From: Streptomyces sp. NP160
GTDB taxonomy: Bacteria > Actinomycetota > Actinomycetes > Actinomycetales > Quadrisphaeraceae
Length of the DNA: 64,000 nucleotides
NCBI RefSeq assembly: GCF_006335115.1
Contig: NZ_VDMJ01000050.1
Span: forward strand, 1-64,000
Direction of reading: 5' to 3'
This document shows positions 52,919 through 62,207 of the stretch, piece by piece (the first letter of the stretch is position 1; each line of letters starts with the position of its first letter). A program made the translations under genes and the position numbers. The notes beneath the pieces are model-generated. The model searched no databases and was not told where the DNA came from. It saw only the letters and a list, made by a program, of their open reading frames with translations.

Positions 52919-55285
52919 TCAGTGGTGGGTCATCGTCATCGCCGAGGCAGAGCTGCTCGACTTGTTCAGGGCGAACCACAGACCGCCCACGTCTCCCGAG
53001 CGTCGGTCGAGGAGCATCGGCAGTGCCTCGTCGCTCATCGAGCCATCAGCGGTCCTGACACCGCTGCTGTACGTCTCCCAGAAGACGACCGGGTGGCCCC
53101 CCGTGAGCGACTCGCCGTTGACCAGCTCGTACACGGCCGTCGGATCGGTCTCGTCGCGATCGAGGTGTTCACGCACCACGGTCAGGTAGGCCTTCTGCGG
53201 CGACCCGGTGATGGCGGCTGACCTGCCGTCGCTGAACCCCCCGATGGAAGGCCAACGCCAGTGCATGTGGATGCAGTCCGGACACCCGGGACTGACGATC
53301 CCCGGCTTCAGCGGGTCGTAGAGGGGGTTGCTGCCCGGACGGGTCAGGGCACCACCGGACTGGTGATAGTTGTCCCAGGTGGCGCCCCCCGTGGAACCGA
53401 TGGTGGTGGCCCTGTACTCCGTGTCGCCGCCTCGGACGGTCACTGACCCCCCGGTGAGTGAGGGGAAGTCCCTGGTCAGCATCGACTGACCGCCCGCGAC
53501 TCCGTCGGGCTGGAAGTCCAGGCGCTGCACCGTCCTCACCTCGACCTTGAGCCGGTTAGGGTTGGTGATGGACGGGGTCTCCCACCGGAGGGTGGGCCAC
53601 ATCCGCCCGCAGCGGATGGTCCCCGACGGCTCGCAGTAGTCGTTCTCCTGGGAGTCCGCGAAGTGATAGGCCTGGAAGACACGGATCTTGCCGACGCCCG
53701 GAAGGCCACTGATCGTGTAAGCGCCCGACACCATGTGGTCGTCGCAGTACAGCGCCGTCAGGTTGGTGGCCGGCACGCCGTTGGCGGCGCGCCCGTAGGG
53801 CGTCAGCTCCACCTGGTGCGTCGTGACCACCCCGTCGAGGGTGACTCTGACGTCGAACTTGGGAGCCTGCATCGCTCGGATGGCCTTGCGACCGTTGAGG
53901 CTGGCGCCGGTGAGCACCACCCCGTCGTCAGCGCTCACCTTCCACGAGAAGGCCCACTGTCCCGCCACGTTCTTGCTTCCGCTGTAGCAGGGGTCGTTGG
54001 CCCAGTTGATGGCCGGAGACGGTGACGCAGCTGTAGGAGAGGCCGACGGGCTGGGCGACGATGTAGGGCGACTGGCCAGCGCGAGGTAGACGTCGTTGTC
54101 ACCTGCGAGATCCTTCACCGCCGCGATCGTAGGAACCGGGCCCGGGACCGCTCTACCGTCTGCGGTGCAGCCGGTGACGCATCCTCCTGAGCCGTCGCCC
54201 AGGGTGCCCTGGGTGATGTAGCCCCAGGTCTGCAACCGGCCATCGGTCGTCACGGCAGCGCTGTTGAGCCGGTTGGCCGCCACCTTGCTGACCCCGGTGA
54301 GGCGCGAGAGGACAGCGGGCTTGTTCCGATCAGCCTTGGTGCCGTCGCCGAGCTGGCCGAAGTGGTTCCACCCCCAGCTCCAGACCCGGCCCGTGCGGTC
54401 GAGGGCCAAGACGTGCTCTTGTCCCACGGAGACCTGCTGAACGGCGGGCAGGCCCGCAACCACCTTCGGTGTGCTGCGACTCACCGTCGTTCCGTCGCCG
54501 AGCTCACCGTAGGTGTTGATGCCCCACGAGTAGAGGCGGCCGGAGCTGTCGAGAGCCCAGTAGTGGGGGTCTGCGTAGTAACCGTTTCCCACATCGACCT
54601 GGACGATGTCGGACAGCCCGGAGACGCTGGCGATCTTCCAGGCTCCCGTCTCCAGGCGCCCGAAGACCGCTACCGTCCCGTCCTTCCGGAGGGCCAGGTT
54701 GTCCTTCCACGCCAGGGCCTGATCGCCCATGAATCCAGCCATCTGGCGGCCCAGGGCGATCGAGCGCACGTTGGACAGACCGCTGACCTTCGTGGGTGAC
54801 AACATCTTGGCGAGGTCAGCGCCGAAGTTCCCGCCCCACACCCAGACGGTCCCGTCGGACTTCACCGCAGCCTTGAGGGTTCCGTCGGAGTTGATCTGCG
54901 CCACTCCCGTGAGGCCGGGCACCCGAGAGGGAGAGGCAGCAGTCGTCGACGCCGTCGACTGCGTGGTGCCGTCACCTCGTTCTCCGTTGTAGTTGCTCCC
55001 CCAGGCCCAGACCAGTCCTGTCGACGTCAGCCCCGTCGACGAGCCGCTGCCTGTTGAGACGTTGACCAGCTGGGGCAGACCCTCCACCTCAAGGGGCGTT
55101 GTCTGGTCGGAGCCCCTTGGTGACGCGTCGCTCCCCCACACCCACGGGGAGGTGGACGGCTCTGCCGCGACAGCTCCCCCACCTGAGGCGATCAGGACGC
55201 CTGACGTGATGGCTGCGGTGACGCTCGTCGCGACTGCCAGCCACTGGAACAGCCTGCCGCGTCGAGCAGGGTGGGAAGGGGTCAC
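52919..55285 (-). CDS. Secreted RCC1-repeat protein with unknown C-terminal module
   Basis: The 788-residue protein starts at GTG 55285 behind GGAGGACC and has a signal peptide (core LAVATSVTAAITSGVLIA). Residues 45-430 are RCC1/BLIP-II-type repeats (VWAWGSNYNGERGDGT, LYSWGINTYGELGDGT, VWSWGWNHFGQLGDGT), which form a beta-propeller. After a Ser/Pro linker comes a C-terminal region with several Cys residues. It includes TVVREHLDRDET and FWETYSSGVRTADGS, also found in a separate fragment at 58470-58868. Bacterial RCC1 proteins bind partner proteins, and BLIP-II inhibits beta-lactamase; a ligand here is unknown. Confidence 0.88.
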   Translation of the reverse strand: MTPSHPARRGRLFQWLAVATSVTAAITSGVLIASGGGAVAAEPSTSPWVWGSDASPRGSDQTTPLEVEGLPQLVNVSTGSGSSTGLTSTGLVWAWGSNYNGERGDGTTQSTASTTAASPSRVPGLTGVAQINSDGTLKAAVKSDGTVWVWGGNFGADLAKMLSPTKVSGLSNVRSIALGRQMAGFMGDQALAWKDNLALRKDGTVAVFGRLETGAWKIASVSGLSDIVQVDVGNGYYADPHYWALDSSGRLYSWGINTYGELGDGTTVSRSTPKVVAGLPAVQQVSVGQEHVLALDRTGRVWSWGWNHFGQLGDGTKADRNKPAVLSRLTGVSKVAANRLNSAAVTTDGRLQTWGYITQGTLGDGSGGCVTGCTADGRAVPGPVPTIAAVKDLAGDNDVYLALASRPTSSPSPSASPTAASPSPAINWANDPCYSGSKNVAGQWAFSWKVSADDGVVLTGASLNGRKAIRAMQAPKFDVRVTLDGVVTTHQVELTPYGRAANGVPATNLTALYCDDHMVSGAYTISGLPGVGKIRVFQAYHFADSQENDYCEPSGTIRCGRMWPTLRWETPSITNPNRLKVEVRTVQRLDFQPDGVAGGQSMLTRDFPSLTGGSVTVRGGDTEYRATTIGSTGGATWDNYHQSGGALTRPGSNPLYDPLKPGIVSPGCPDCIHMHWRWPSIGGFSDGRSAAITGSPQKAYLTVVREHLDRDETDPTAVYELVNGESLTGGHPVVFWETYSSGVRTADGSMSDEALPMLLDRRSGDVGGLWFALNKSSSSASAMTMTHH

Positions 55286-55537
55286 GGGGTCCTCCGCGTC
55301 CGAGCCGAGCGGGCTGAGCGTGAGGAACGTAGTAGCGCGGTGGGCCTCGAGGAGGAAGACCGAGAAGCGTGTCCCTCGAGGTGGGACCTCATCCCCGGCG
55401 GACCGCCGGTCCACGGCACAGCGCTGATCTCCCGCGACACAGGATCGGTCGCAGGCTCACGGCACCGCCCAGAGGTCAATGCCTGAACCGCCCGTGGGGA
55501 CTGCCCGACGCCGCGGAACCGTGGGAACGTCGTCGCC

Positions 55538-56608
55538 GTGGCCGAACAGCTGACAGCACAGCGGGGAGCGCGGCTGGCGTGGGCGGACGTCGCACGCGGA
55601 GCGGCGATGATCCTCGTCGTCTTCGCCCACGCGCTGCAGCTCATGGGCGTGCACGACTGGAACGCCGGAGCCTTCGACACCGTCAACCGGTACCTCACCG
55701 TGCTGCGCATGCCGCTGTTCTTCCTGGTCTCGGGCATCTTCGCCGCGACCGCCGTCCAGCGGAGCTGGCGTGGGCTGTTCGCCTCCCGGCTCGCGCTGCT
55801 CGTCTACATGTACCTGCTGTGGAGCGTGGTCAGGGCCGTCTGGTTCTCCGTGGTGCCGTGGCCGCTGAGCGAGACCCACCCCGCCGTCGCGCTGCTCCTC
55901 GCGCCGGTGTGGCCGACCACCGGGCTGTGGTTCCTCTACGCCCTCGTGCTGTTCCTGCTCGTGGCCAAGGCCACCGCGCGCTTCCCGGCCTGGGCGCCGC
56001 TGGTGCTGACGGGCCTGGTCTCCGTGGCCGCTGCGTACGACGTCGTCCCCACCGGCGGCAACGGCGTGTGGCGCTCGGTGGCCATGTACGCCTTCTTCTT
56101 CCTCCTCGGTGCGCGGCTGCCGCACGTGTGGAAGGCGCTGGCTGACCGCGCCACGGTGGTCCTGGCCGTGGTGGCCGCCGTGGCCATCCCGCTCAGCCTG
56201 GTCGCGTTCACGCTGCTGCCCGCGGTGCTGCGCGGGGCCGGGCGGATCGGGCTCTCTGCGCTGTGCGTGGCGGCGTGCCTGGTCATCGCAGCCGCGGTCG
56301 CGCGCTGGGGACCGCTGTCACGCCCGCTGCAGTACGTGGGCCAGCGCACCATCGCCGTGTACGTGGTGCACCCGCTCCTGCTGGCGCTGCTGGTGCCGCT
56401 GCTGCCCGCCGGCTCGGTGCCGGCGGTGGCCGCCGTGGTGCTGTTCACCGCGCTGGGTGTGGTCCTGCCGCTGCTGCTGCGCCGAGTGCTGCAGGGGAAG
56501 AGCGGCGTCTTCGACCTGCCGGCGCCTCTGGCCCGGCGACTGGCACCGCACGCCGACCGCAGCCCGCGGCCAGCGGCCAGCGGCCCCGTGAGCGCCTCCG
56601 GCGCCTGA
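55538..56608 (+). CDS. Membrane acyltransferase, family 3 (OafA-like)
   Basis: The 356-residue protein has about ten helices and an N-terminal motif RLAWADVARGAAMILVVFAHAL, containing the conserved His of acyltransferase 3 proteins. These enzymes place acetyl or other acyl groups on polysaccharides or other surface molecules. It lies near the secreted proteins, not inside a polysaccharide operon, but could modify the exopolysaccharide. GTG 55538 starts the conserved region. The C-terminal tail is Pro/Ala-rich. Confidence 0.88.
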   Translation: MAEQLTAQRGARLAWADVARGAAMILVVFAHALQLMGVHDWNAGAFDTVNRYLTVLRMPLFFLVSGIFAATAVQRSWRGLFASRLALLVYMYLLWSVVRAVWFSVVPWPLSETHPAVALLLAPVWPTTGLWFLYALVLFLLVAKATARFPAWAPLVLTGLVSVAAAYDVVPTGGNGVWRSVAMYAFFFLLGARLPHVWKALADRATVVLAVVAAVAIPLSLVAFTLLPAVLRGAGRIGLSALCVAACLVIAAAVARWGPLSRPLQYVGQRTIAVYVVHPLLLALLVPLLPAGSVPAVAAVVLFTALGVVLPLLLRRVLQGKSGVFDLPAPLARRLAPHADRSPRPAASGPVSASGA

Positions 56609-56819
56609 CTGCGGCAGAGCCGCTCCGACCTCTTCGACCGGGTCCCGGTGAGTCCGAACGGATGACGGTGCGGAGCCTGCCTCGGGACCCACGTCGCTGC
56701 CACCAGCGCGCTCTGTCCCCTCCCCCAGTTGTGGTGACGACCCGGCCCTTCTCGTGTCCAGCGGCGCCGTGCGACTTTGCGCTGCCAGACGACGTACTGA
56801 CGAGCGGGGCGGGGTGGAC

Positions 56820-58412
56820 ATGGTGCGGTGGCGCGGAGGGTCTGTCATCGGAAGGCTGACTGCTGTGGCCATGGCGCTGGCCGTTCTCCTCCCGGCGCTC
56901 GTCCTGTCCTCGGCACCCACCGCCTCCGCTGCGGACCCGACCGTGGCCGAGCTGACGATCTACGCCGACGGATCGGCCATCGGTGAAGGGTCAGGCGGCT
57001 TCCGGCGAGGACACGCCTTCCTCTCGGTGGAGAACCTGTCCGGCAGCGCGCTGACCGTGGGGAGGCTGAGCCTCGACCCTGGCAAGACGATCACCCTCGG
57101 CACGTGGGGGAACAAGGACGAGCACCTGGGGCTCTGGTACAACCTCGAGGCCGCCGTGATCTTCCACAAGAGCAACACCTACGCGACGACGTCGATCGAC
57201 ACCTCGCTGCGCCAGAGCCAGATGGCGACCTTCAACAAGACGGTGCTCGCGAGTGACGCCTACTCCAAGAACCTCTTCAGGCTCAACACCTGCGCCTCCT
57301 TCGCCTCTCGGGTGTGGAACAGCGTCGCCCCGAGGAAGCTGCGCGTCGCGCAGACGGCGGTGCCGGTCCTCCTGGCACGCAACCTCGAAGCGCTCGGGGG
57401 CGTCGCCGCCGCGTCGGTCGGCCTGCCGTTCGACCCGGCCCACGTCTGGTACGGCAACGGCACCGCGGCCCCCACGCTGAGCATCGAGTTCAACGCGCCC
57501 CTCGTCGTCACCCCACTCACCGTCACCACCAGCAGCCTCCCCGAAGCGGTCCGTGGCACTGCGTACTCCTCCCAGCTGACCTCCAGCGGTGGCCTCGCGC
57601 CGTACACCTGGCGCCTCACCAAGGGCAGGCTCCCGTCGGACCTGCGCCTCACCAGTGCCGGCCTGATCACCGGCAGGCCCACCGCGACCGGCTCCTTCTC
57701 CCTGACCGTCCGGGTGGCCGACGGGCAGGGCTCGGCGAGCTCTGCTCCGCTCACCCTCGTGGTGGCCGCCGTCGGCGGGCCCGGGTACACGACGGACGTG
57801 GCGTCGCCGCGCGCAGGCGGTGACGTCCAACTGACATCGACGAGGCCCTGTCCAGCGGGGGCCATCGCCTACGGCACGCTCACCAGCGAGCCCGCGGGGG
57901 TCCTGTGGATGGAGGGGACCAGCCAGCTGGAGACGACCCCCGACGGCAGCTGGACCGGAGGCTTCCGCACTGATCGCGCCGCCGGAAGCGTCTACCGGGA
58001 CACACCCGTGATGGAGGCCTTCACGGCCACCTACCGACCCGAGTGCCGCAGCACCTCAGGTGACGTCGTCGCCACGTACCCGCCCGCTGTCTTCAGCTTC
58101 CACGAGGGCGCGTCCGTGACGGTCAGCTACGACGCTGCTGCCACCGTGATGGTCATCAGGCCCAGCGAGCCCTGTCCCGCCTGGGCGGACTTCGTCGCCG
58201 CCGGCGTGAGCACGGCCGGCAGCGACTTCACGCCGGTGGGCACCTGGATGCCCGTCAAGAACGGTGCGTGGAGCGAGATCACCGTCGATGCGTCGAAGCT
58301 GAGGGTCCCCATCGACGGTGTGATCTCGGTCAGCTGCCAGCTCTCGACCAGGCCGTCGCGGACCTTCGCCTACACGGGGTCCGACACCTCGGCGTGGCGA
58401 TCGTCGTTCTGA
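56820..58412 (+). CDS. Secreted protein with He_PIG domain and possible permuted papain-like domain
   Basis: The 530-residue protein has a signal peptide (VAMALAVLLPALVLSSAPTASA). The N-terminal module carries GHAFLSVEN (His65) and NTCASFASRVWNS (Cys158). An early His and later Asn-Cys are reminiscent of circularly permuted NlpC/P60-type domains, but this is a guess. Next is an He_PIG-type Ig domain (YSSQLTSSGGLAPYTWRL, AGLITGRPTATG) and then two Ig-like regions with paired Cys. ATG 56820 or GTG 56814 could be the start. Its role is unknown; wall binding or amidase activity is possible. Confidence 0.7.
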   Translation: MVRWRGGSVIGRLTAVAMALAVLLPALVLSSAPTASAADPTVAELTIYADGSAIGEGSGGFRRGHAFLSVENLSGSALTVGRLSLDPGKTITLGTWGNKDEHLGLWYNLEAAVIFHKSNTYATTSIDTSLRQSQMATFNKTVLASDAYSKNLFRLNTCASFASRVWNSVAPRKLRVAQTAVPVLLARNLEALGGVAAASVGLPFDPAHVWYGNGTAAPTLSIEFNAPLVVTPLTVTTSSLPEAVRGTAYSSQLTSSGGLAPYTWRLTKGRLPSDLRLTSAGLITGRPTATGSFSLTVRVADGQGSASSAPLTLVVAAVGGPGYTTDVASPRAGGDVQLTSTRPCPAGAIAYGTLTSEPAGVLWMEGTSQLETTPDGSWTGGFRTDRAAGSVYRDTPVMEAFTATYRPECRSTSGDVVATYPPAVFSFHEGASVTVSYDAAATVMVIRPSEPCPAWADFVAAGVSTAGSDFTPVGTWMPVKNGAWSEITVDASKLRVPIDGVISVSCQLSTRPSRTFAYTGSDTSAWRSSF

Positions 58413-58469
58413 GCGCCGCCTGCTCACGACGCCGGCCGGCCCGTGCGACCAGAACGGCTCTGACTCACG

Positions 58470-58868
58470 GTGTGGCCACCGACGTCGCGCTGGCTCGTCA
58501 CGGACCGGCGGGCTGCGCGTCCCCTTTGGAGTGGCACCTGGCGCGAGTGGACCGTGCCGCCGCTCCCACCGCGCTACCACGGGAAGCCGACGGTCCTCCC
58601 CGGATCACCGCAGCGAGCCAGCATCACCGTGGTGCGGGAGCACCTCGACCGGGACGAGACGCAGCCGCAGACGGTCGACGCGCTCATCAACGGGGAGTCC
58701 CTCATGGACTGGCATCCCATCGTCTTCTGGAGGACGACGAGCGCGGGGATACGGCAGGCCGACGGCTCCAACCGCGACGCGACCTTCCCGCAGCTGAACG
58801 GCAAGCCAGGTGACCGCGGCTCGCTCTGGTTCTCCCCGGAAGCACCCGACCTGCCCGGCCCGGCCTGA
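58470..58868 (+). pseudogene. Detached C-terminal fragment of the RCC1-type protein
   Basis: About 75 residues of this frame (from GSPQRASITVVREHL to GSLWFSP) closely match the C-terminus of the RCC1-repeat protein at 52919-55285, for example VVREHLDRDET, NGESL and HPIVFW versus HPVVFW. No signal peptide, propeller or ribosome site precedes it, and upstream bases show only faint remains. It is most likely the remnant of a duplicated gene, now on the opposite strand. A short functional protein cannot be excluded. Confidence 0.7.
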
Positions 58869-58935
58869 TCGCTAGCGGAGGGACCACAGGGTGGTACCCG
58901 GCTCCGGGCGGCGCGGCAAGCACTTCCAGCGACCA

Positions 58936-58965
58936 GCGGCCGCCCGGATCGTCCCGGGCGGCCGC
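58936..58965. terminator. 12-bp perfect hairpin between convergent genes
   Basis: Arms gcggccgcccgg (58936-58947) and ccgggcggccgc (58954-58965) pair perfectly around a 6-base loop, 41 bp downstream of the minus-strand HEXXH protein stop and 68 bp after the plus-strand fragment. It could end transcription in both directions. Confidence 0.75.
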
Positions 58966-59006
58966 CGTCGTCGTCGTGGGCAGGCCCCCGCCGTGTGTCC
59001 CGGCGG

Positions 59007-60023
59007 TCAGCGCAGGACGAGCTTCACCGTGTGCGTCGTCGCACCCGAGTAGTACGTGCCGCCGACCGCGCTCAGCGGCATCCAGCCCGAACCGCTGCCG
59101 CGGTTCGTGGTGGTCGCCCGCACCAGGAAGTTGGCGTACCGCACGTCCCAGGCTCCCTTGCCCACCCCCGGCTCGAAGGGGTTGTAGGGCAGCACCAGGT
59201 ACCCCGAGGAGTCGGTCTTGCCCACGAACACCGACTCGGGGCGCACCGAGCGGGAGAACCACTCCACCGGGTAGAGCCGGACCGTCGCCCCCCGGAACGC
59301 CGCCCCGGAGCTGGTCACCACCCGCACCCGGATGGTCCTGGGGAAGGACTGCGAGGCCAGCGCCGGCACCACGTTGCCCTCCCCCGGGCCGGCCCGGTTG
59401 ATGACGCCCGCAGCGAAGGCGTCCCACGTGTGCACGCCGTACGGGTTCTCCATGATGCTGGTCGGCGACGTGAAGCCCTTGGCGTCCACGGGGTTGCTCG
59501 CCGCGTCGACGTCCTGCCCGTAGTTGTCGATGGCCCCCCGCTGGTGGCCGAACTCGTGCACCAGCCCGTCGGTGGCGTAGGGGCCGAAGACGCCGCCCCG
59601 GTCCGTCGGCCAGCTGTGCAGGATCGCCGCCGGCAGGTCCCCGCCGTAGGAGCCGCCGCGCGCTTCCGTCTGGTCCTCCTCGTAGACCACCCGCGTCATC
59701 ACCCCGGGGTGCGGCTGGTGGACGACGTCGGCAGGCACCCCGTCGAAGAAGTTGACCTTGGAGATGGAGAAGTCGATGGTGCCGGCGAGCTTCTGGTCCT
59801 CGTTCATGAACCGCGCGACGTCGCCGAACTGAGTCATGATCTTCGAGAGCATCAGCGTGGGGCCGCCGTGCTTGGCCGCCACCGAGTTGGGCACGTCCAC
59901 CACCACGGTCAGCTTCCACAGGGGCTTCACCGCGAGCGCCGCGGACGGCGCCGCCACCAGGCCCGCGAGGGCCAGCACCACCACGGCCACCTGCGCCGTC
60001 ACCCGGCGTCGAACACCACCCAC
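59007..60023 (-). CDS. Secreted protein with HEXXH zinc motif, putative metallopeptidase
   Basis: The 338-residue protein has a signal peptide (VAVVVLALAGLVAAPSAALA) and a zinc-binding motif HEFGH at residues 156-160, followed by QRGAIDNYGQDVD. The C-terminal third (about 235-330) is beta-rich and resembles a carboxypeptidase-regulatory or Ig-like domain. GTG 60023 is chosen because GAGGAG lies seven bases upstream. It is not a close member of a family I recognise. Metal-dependent activity is inferred from the motif. Confidence 0.75.
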   Translation of the reverse strand: MGGVRRRVTAQVAVVVLALAGLVAAPSAALAVKPLWKLTVVVDVPNSVAAKHGGPTLMLSKIMTQFGDVARFMNEDQKLAGTIDFSISKVNFFDGVPADVVHQPHPGVMTRVVYEEDQTEARGGSYGGDLPAAILHSWPTDRGGVFGPYATDGLVHEFGHQRGAIDNYGQDVDAASNPVDAKGFTSPTSIMENPYGVHTWDAFAAGVINRAGPGEGNVVPALASQSFPRTIRVRVVTSSGAAFRGATVRLYPVEWFSRSVRPESVFVGKTDSSGYLVLPYNPFEPGVGKGAWDVRYANFLVRATTTNRGSGSGWMPLSAVGGTYYSGATTHTVKLVLR

Positions 60024-60154
60024 GTCCAGCTCCTCACCGCGCGCCACCAGCCACGACGGGACGCGTGGAGGATCGAGTGGAGTCTTGCCAGCCCTGCTCC
60101 GCCGCCCAGTCCCACATGAGGTGACACCGGCACCTCCACTGCTCCGCGCCCCGG

Positions 60155-60757
60155 TCACTGGAGGTCCAGCCGCCGGGCCAGGTCGGCCAGCTCCAGGCGG
60201 GTGTCCGTCGGGATGCCGGCGACCTTCGCCTTCTCCCGCATCCGCTTGAGGTAGGTCTTCACCGTCTCCAGCCCCACCCGCAGGCGCCGCGCCACCGACT
60301 TGGCGGGCAGGCCCGTGGCGTACAGCCGGAGCACCTCCCGCTCGCGCGGCGTGAAGAGCGCGCGGAGCCGCTCGAGCTCGTCGAGGCGCTCGGACACCGC
60401 CGCCGCCACGGCCACCTCACCGGCGCGGGCACGGGCGACCACGTGCAGCAGCTCCGCCACGGACCCGCCCGCCAGCGCCACGCCCCGGGCGCCGGCGGCC
60501 AGCGCCGCCGCCACGCCACCGGGACTGTCGACGTCGTCGACCAGCACCACCACGGGACGGCCGCGCGCAGCGGCCGCCTGCACCGCCTCCAGCGCTCGCG
60601 GCGTGCGGCCCACCACCAGCAGCCCATCGGGCCGCACGACCCCGGCGAGGGCGGCGTGCAGCCCCAGCACCACCAGGGGGCGGTCGTCCAGCACCGCCGG
60701 GACGGCGTCCTGCACCGGGTGCGGCTCGCGCGGCCACCGGTCGTCCTCTCGCCTCAC
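60155..60757 (-). CDS. LuxR-type response-regulator-like transcription factor
   Basis: The 200-residue protein ends with a GerE-type HTH (LFTPREREVLRLYATGLPAK followed by VGLETVKTYLKRMREKA). The N-terminal 110 residues are Ala-rich and resemble a receiver domain, but no clear phosphorylation Asp with the usual surroundings is seen, so it may be a pseudo-receiver. GTG 60757 has GAGGAG upstream. A broken relative lies at the edge of the low-GC island (48312-48605). It is divergent from the HTH protein at 61008. Confidence 0.87.
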   Translation of the reverse strand: MRREDDRWPREPHPVQDAVPAVLDDRPLVVLGLHAALAGVVRPDGLLVVGRTPRALEAVQAAAARGRPVVVLVDDVDSPGGVAAALAAGARGVALAGGSVAELLHVVARARAGEVAVAAAVSERLDELERLRALFTPREREVLRLYATGLPAKSVARRLRVGLETVKTYLKRMREKAKVAGIPTDTRLELADLARRLDLQ

Positions 60758-61007
60758 GGCTGCGTCTCCTCGCTCGCGGGGCTCCGGCGGCCGTGGACGC
60801 GCGGACGACCCCTGGGGGTGGGGTCGCCGGAGTCGCCGCGGGCTGCGGGTGGGTGTCGTCCGCGGCCGTCCTCCGGTCCCCACTGAGAGGGACCGGGGCC
60901 GCGCCGTCGTTGCGCGTGCAGGCCGCTGACTTGCACCGTAAGCAGCCGCGGAGTTGATGCGCGCGCCCAGCGGGCACGCAGAATCAACCGATCAACGAGG
61001 AGACCAC

Positions 61008-61991
61008 GTGGTCGGACGGCCCGAGCGCGAGCTGCGCGAGGACGGCACCCCCCTGACGGCCCTGGCCATCGCCCTGAGGGAGCTGCGCCGCAGCGCGGGC
61101 AGCCCCAGCTACCGGGAGATGGGCCAGCGGGTGCACCGCTCCCCCACCACGCTGTCGGAGGCGGCCGGCGGTGAGCGCCACCCCACGTGGGACACCCTCC
61201 ACGCCTACGTCACGGCCTGCGGGGGCGACCCCTCGCCGTGGCGCGACCGGTGGGAGGCGGCCGCTCGCCGTGAGTCGCCGAAGCCCGTCCCACCAGCCGT
61301 CGCGGGGCCCGAGCCCGCGCACGTCCCCGCCCCGGAGATCGCCGACCCCGGTGGGCCGGCGACGACGGCGACGACGGCGACGACGGCGGCACGGCCGCGC
61401 AGGCCCTGGCTGTGGCCGTCGGTGGCAGCGGCGTGCCTGGTGCTCGGGGCGGCAGCGGGGTTCGCGCTGGGCGCGGGGGCGGGCGGCGGCGGGTCGCCGT
61501 CGTCGCTCGCCTCCTCGGCGGCGAGGGGCTCCACCGGAGCGCCCGGGCTGGGGGCGGTGGCACCCGCGCCCACCGAGGCGGCGCCGACGCTGGTGGTGGC
61601 CGACGGCAGCGACCCCCAGGACACCGGCTGCGCCCGCTTGCCCGGCGTGGAGACCCTCGACAACACCGAGGTGCAGCAGGACGGCGTGCCCGTGGGGCTG
61701 GCGCAGCTGAAGTACTCCCCCGGCTGCGGCGCCTCGTGGCCGCGCTTCGAGCCGTTCCCCGGAGCGGAGATCTCCGCGGACACCGTGGTGCACGTCGACA
61801 TCGTCCGGCCCGCGACCAGCGCGGAACCGTTCGCCTTCTCCGCGCCGTACGTGACGGACCAGGCGACGTTCGGCAACCTCGCCCTGAGCACCGGCGACTG
61901 CGTCTACGCCTCGGTGAGCCTGGAGACGGCCGCCGGGCCGACGCCGGCGTCGACCACGCACTGCTTCAGGGGCAAGACCTTCGTGCGGTGA
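61008..61991 (+). CDS. XRE-type HTH membrane protein with external DUF2690 domain
   Basis: The 327-residue protein has an N-terminal HTH (LAIALRELRRSAGSPSYREM to SPTTLSEAAGGER), a Pro/Thr-rich linker, one helix (LWPSVAAACLVLGAAAGFALG) and a C-terminal region with GCARLPGVETLDNTEV typical of DUF2690, holding several Cys. This one-pass plan, with DNA-binding inside and a sensor outside, is common in actinobacteria. GTG 61008 follows GAGGAG. Its target genes are unknown. Confidence 0.83.
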   Translation: MVGRPERELREDGTPLTALAIALRELRRSAGSPSYREMGQRVHRSPTTLSEAAGGERHPTWDTLHAYVTACGGDPSPWRDRWEAAARRESPKPVPPAVAGPEPAHVPAPEIADPGGPATTATTATTAARPRRPWLWPSVAAACLVLGAAAGFALGAGAGGGGSPSSLASSAARGSTGAPGLGAVAPAPTEAAPTLVVADGSDPQDTGCARLPGVETLDNTEVQQDGVPVGLAQLKYSPGCGASWPRFEPFPGAEISADTVVHVDIVRPATSAEPFAFSAPYVTDQATFGNLALSTGDCVYASVSLETAAGPTPASTTHCFRGKTFVR

Positions 61992-62207
61992 CGCGCGGGT
62001 CGTCGACGTCGTGCTGCACGGGGACACGGACGTGGGTCGACAGTCGCTGCGGGGGGACCGCGACCGGGGGTCGACCGCCTTCCTCCGCGTGACCCGCCGT
62101 GGCGCTCTGCTCCGATCGGGTGAACTTCGAGTTGCACCGATCATGGCCCTGTACAGCGGTTCTGCACGGACGTTCGACTGTCAGTGGTGCCCCCTAGCGT
62201 CCTCTTC

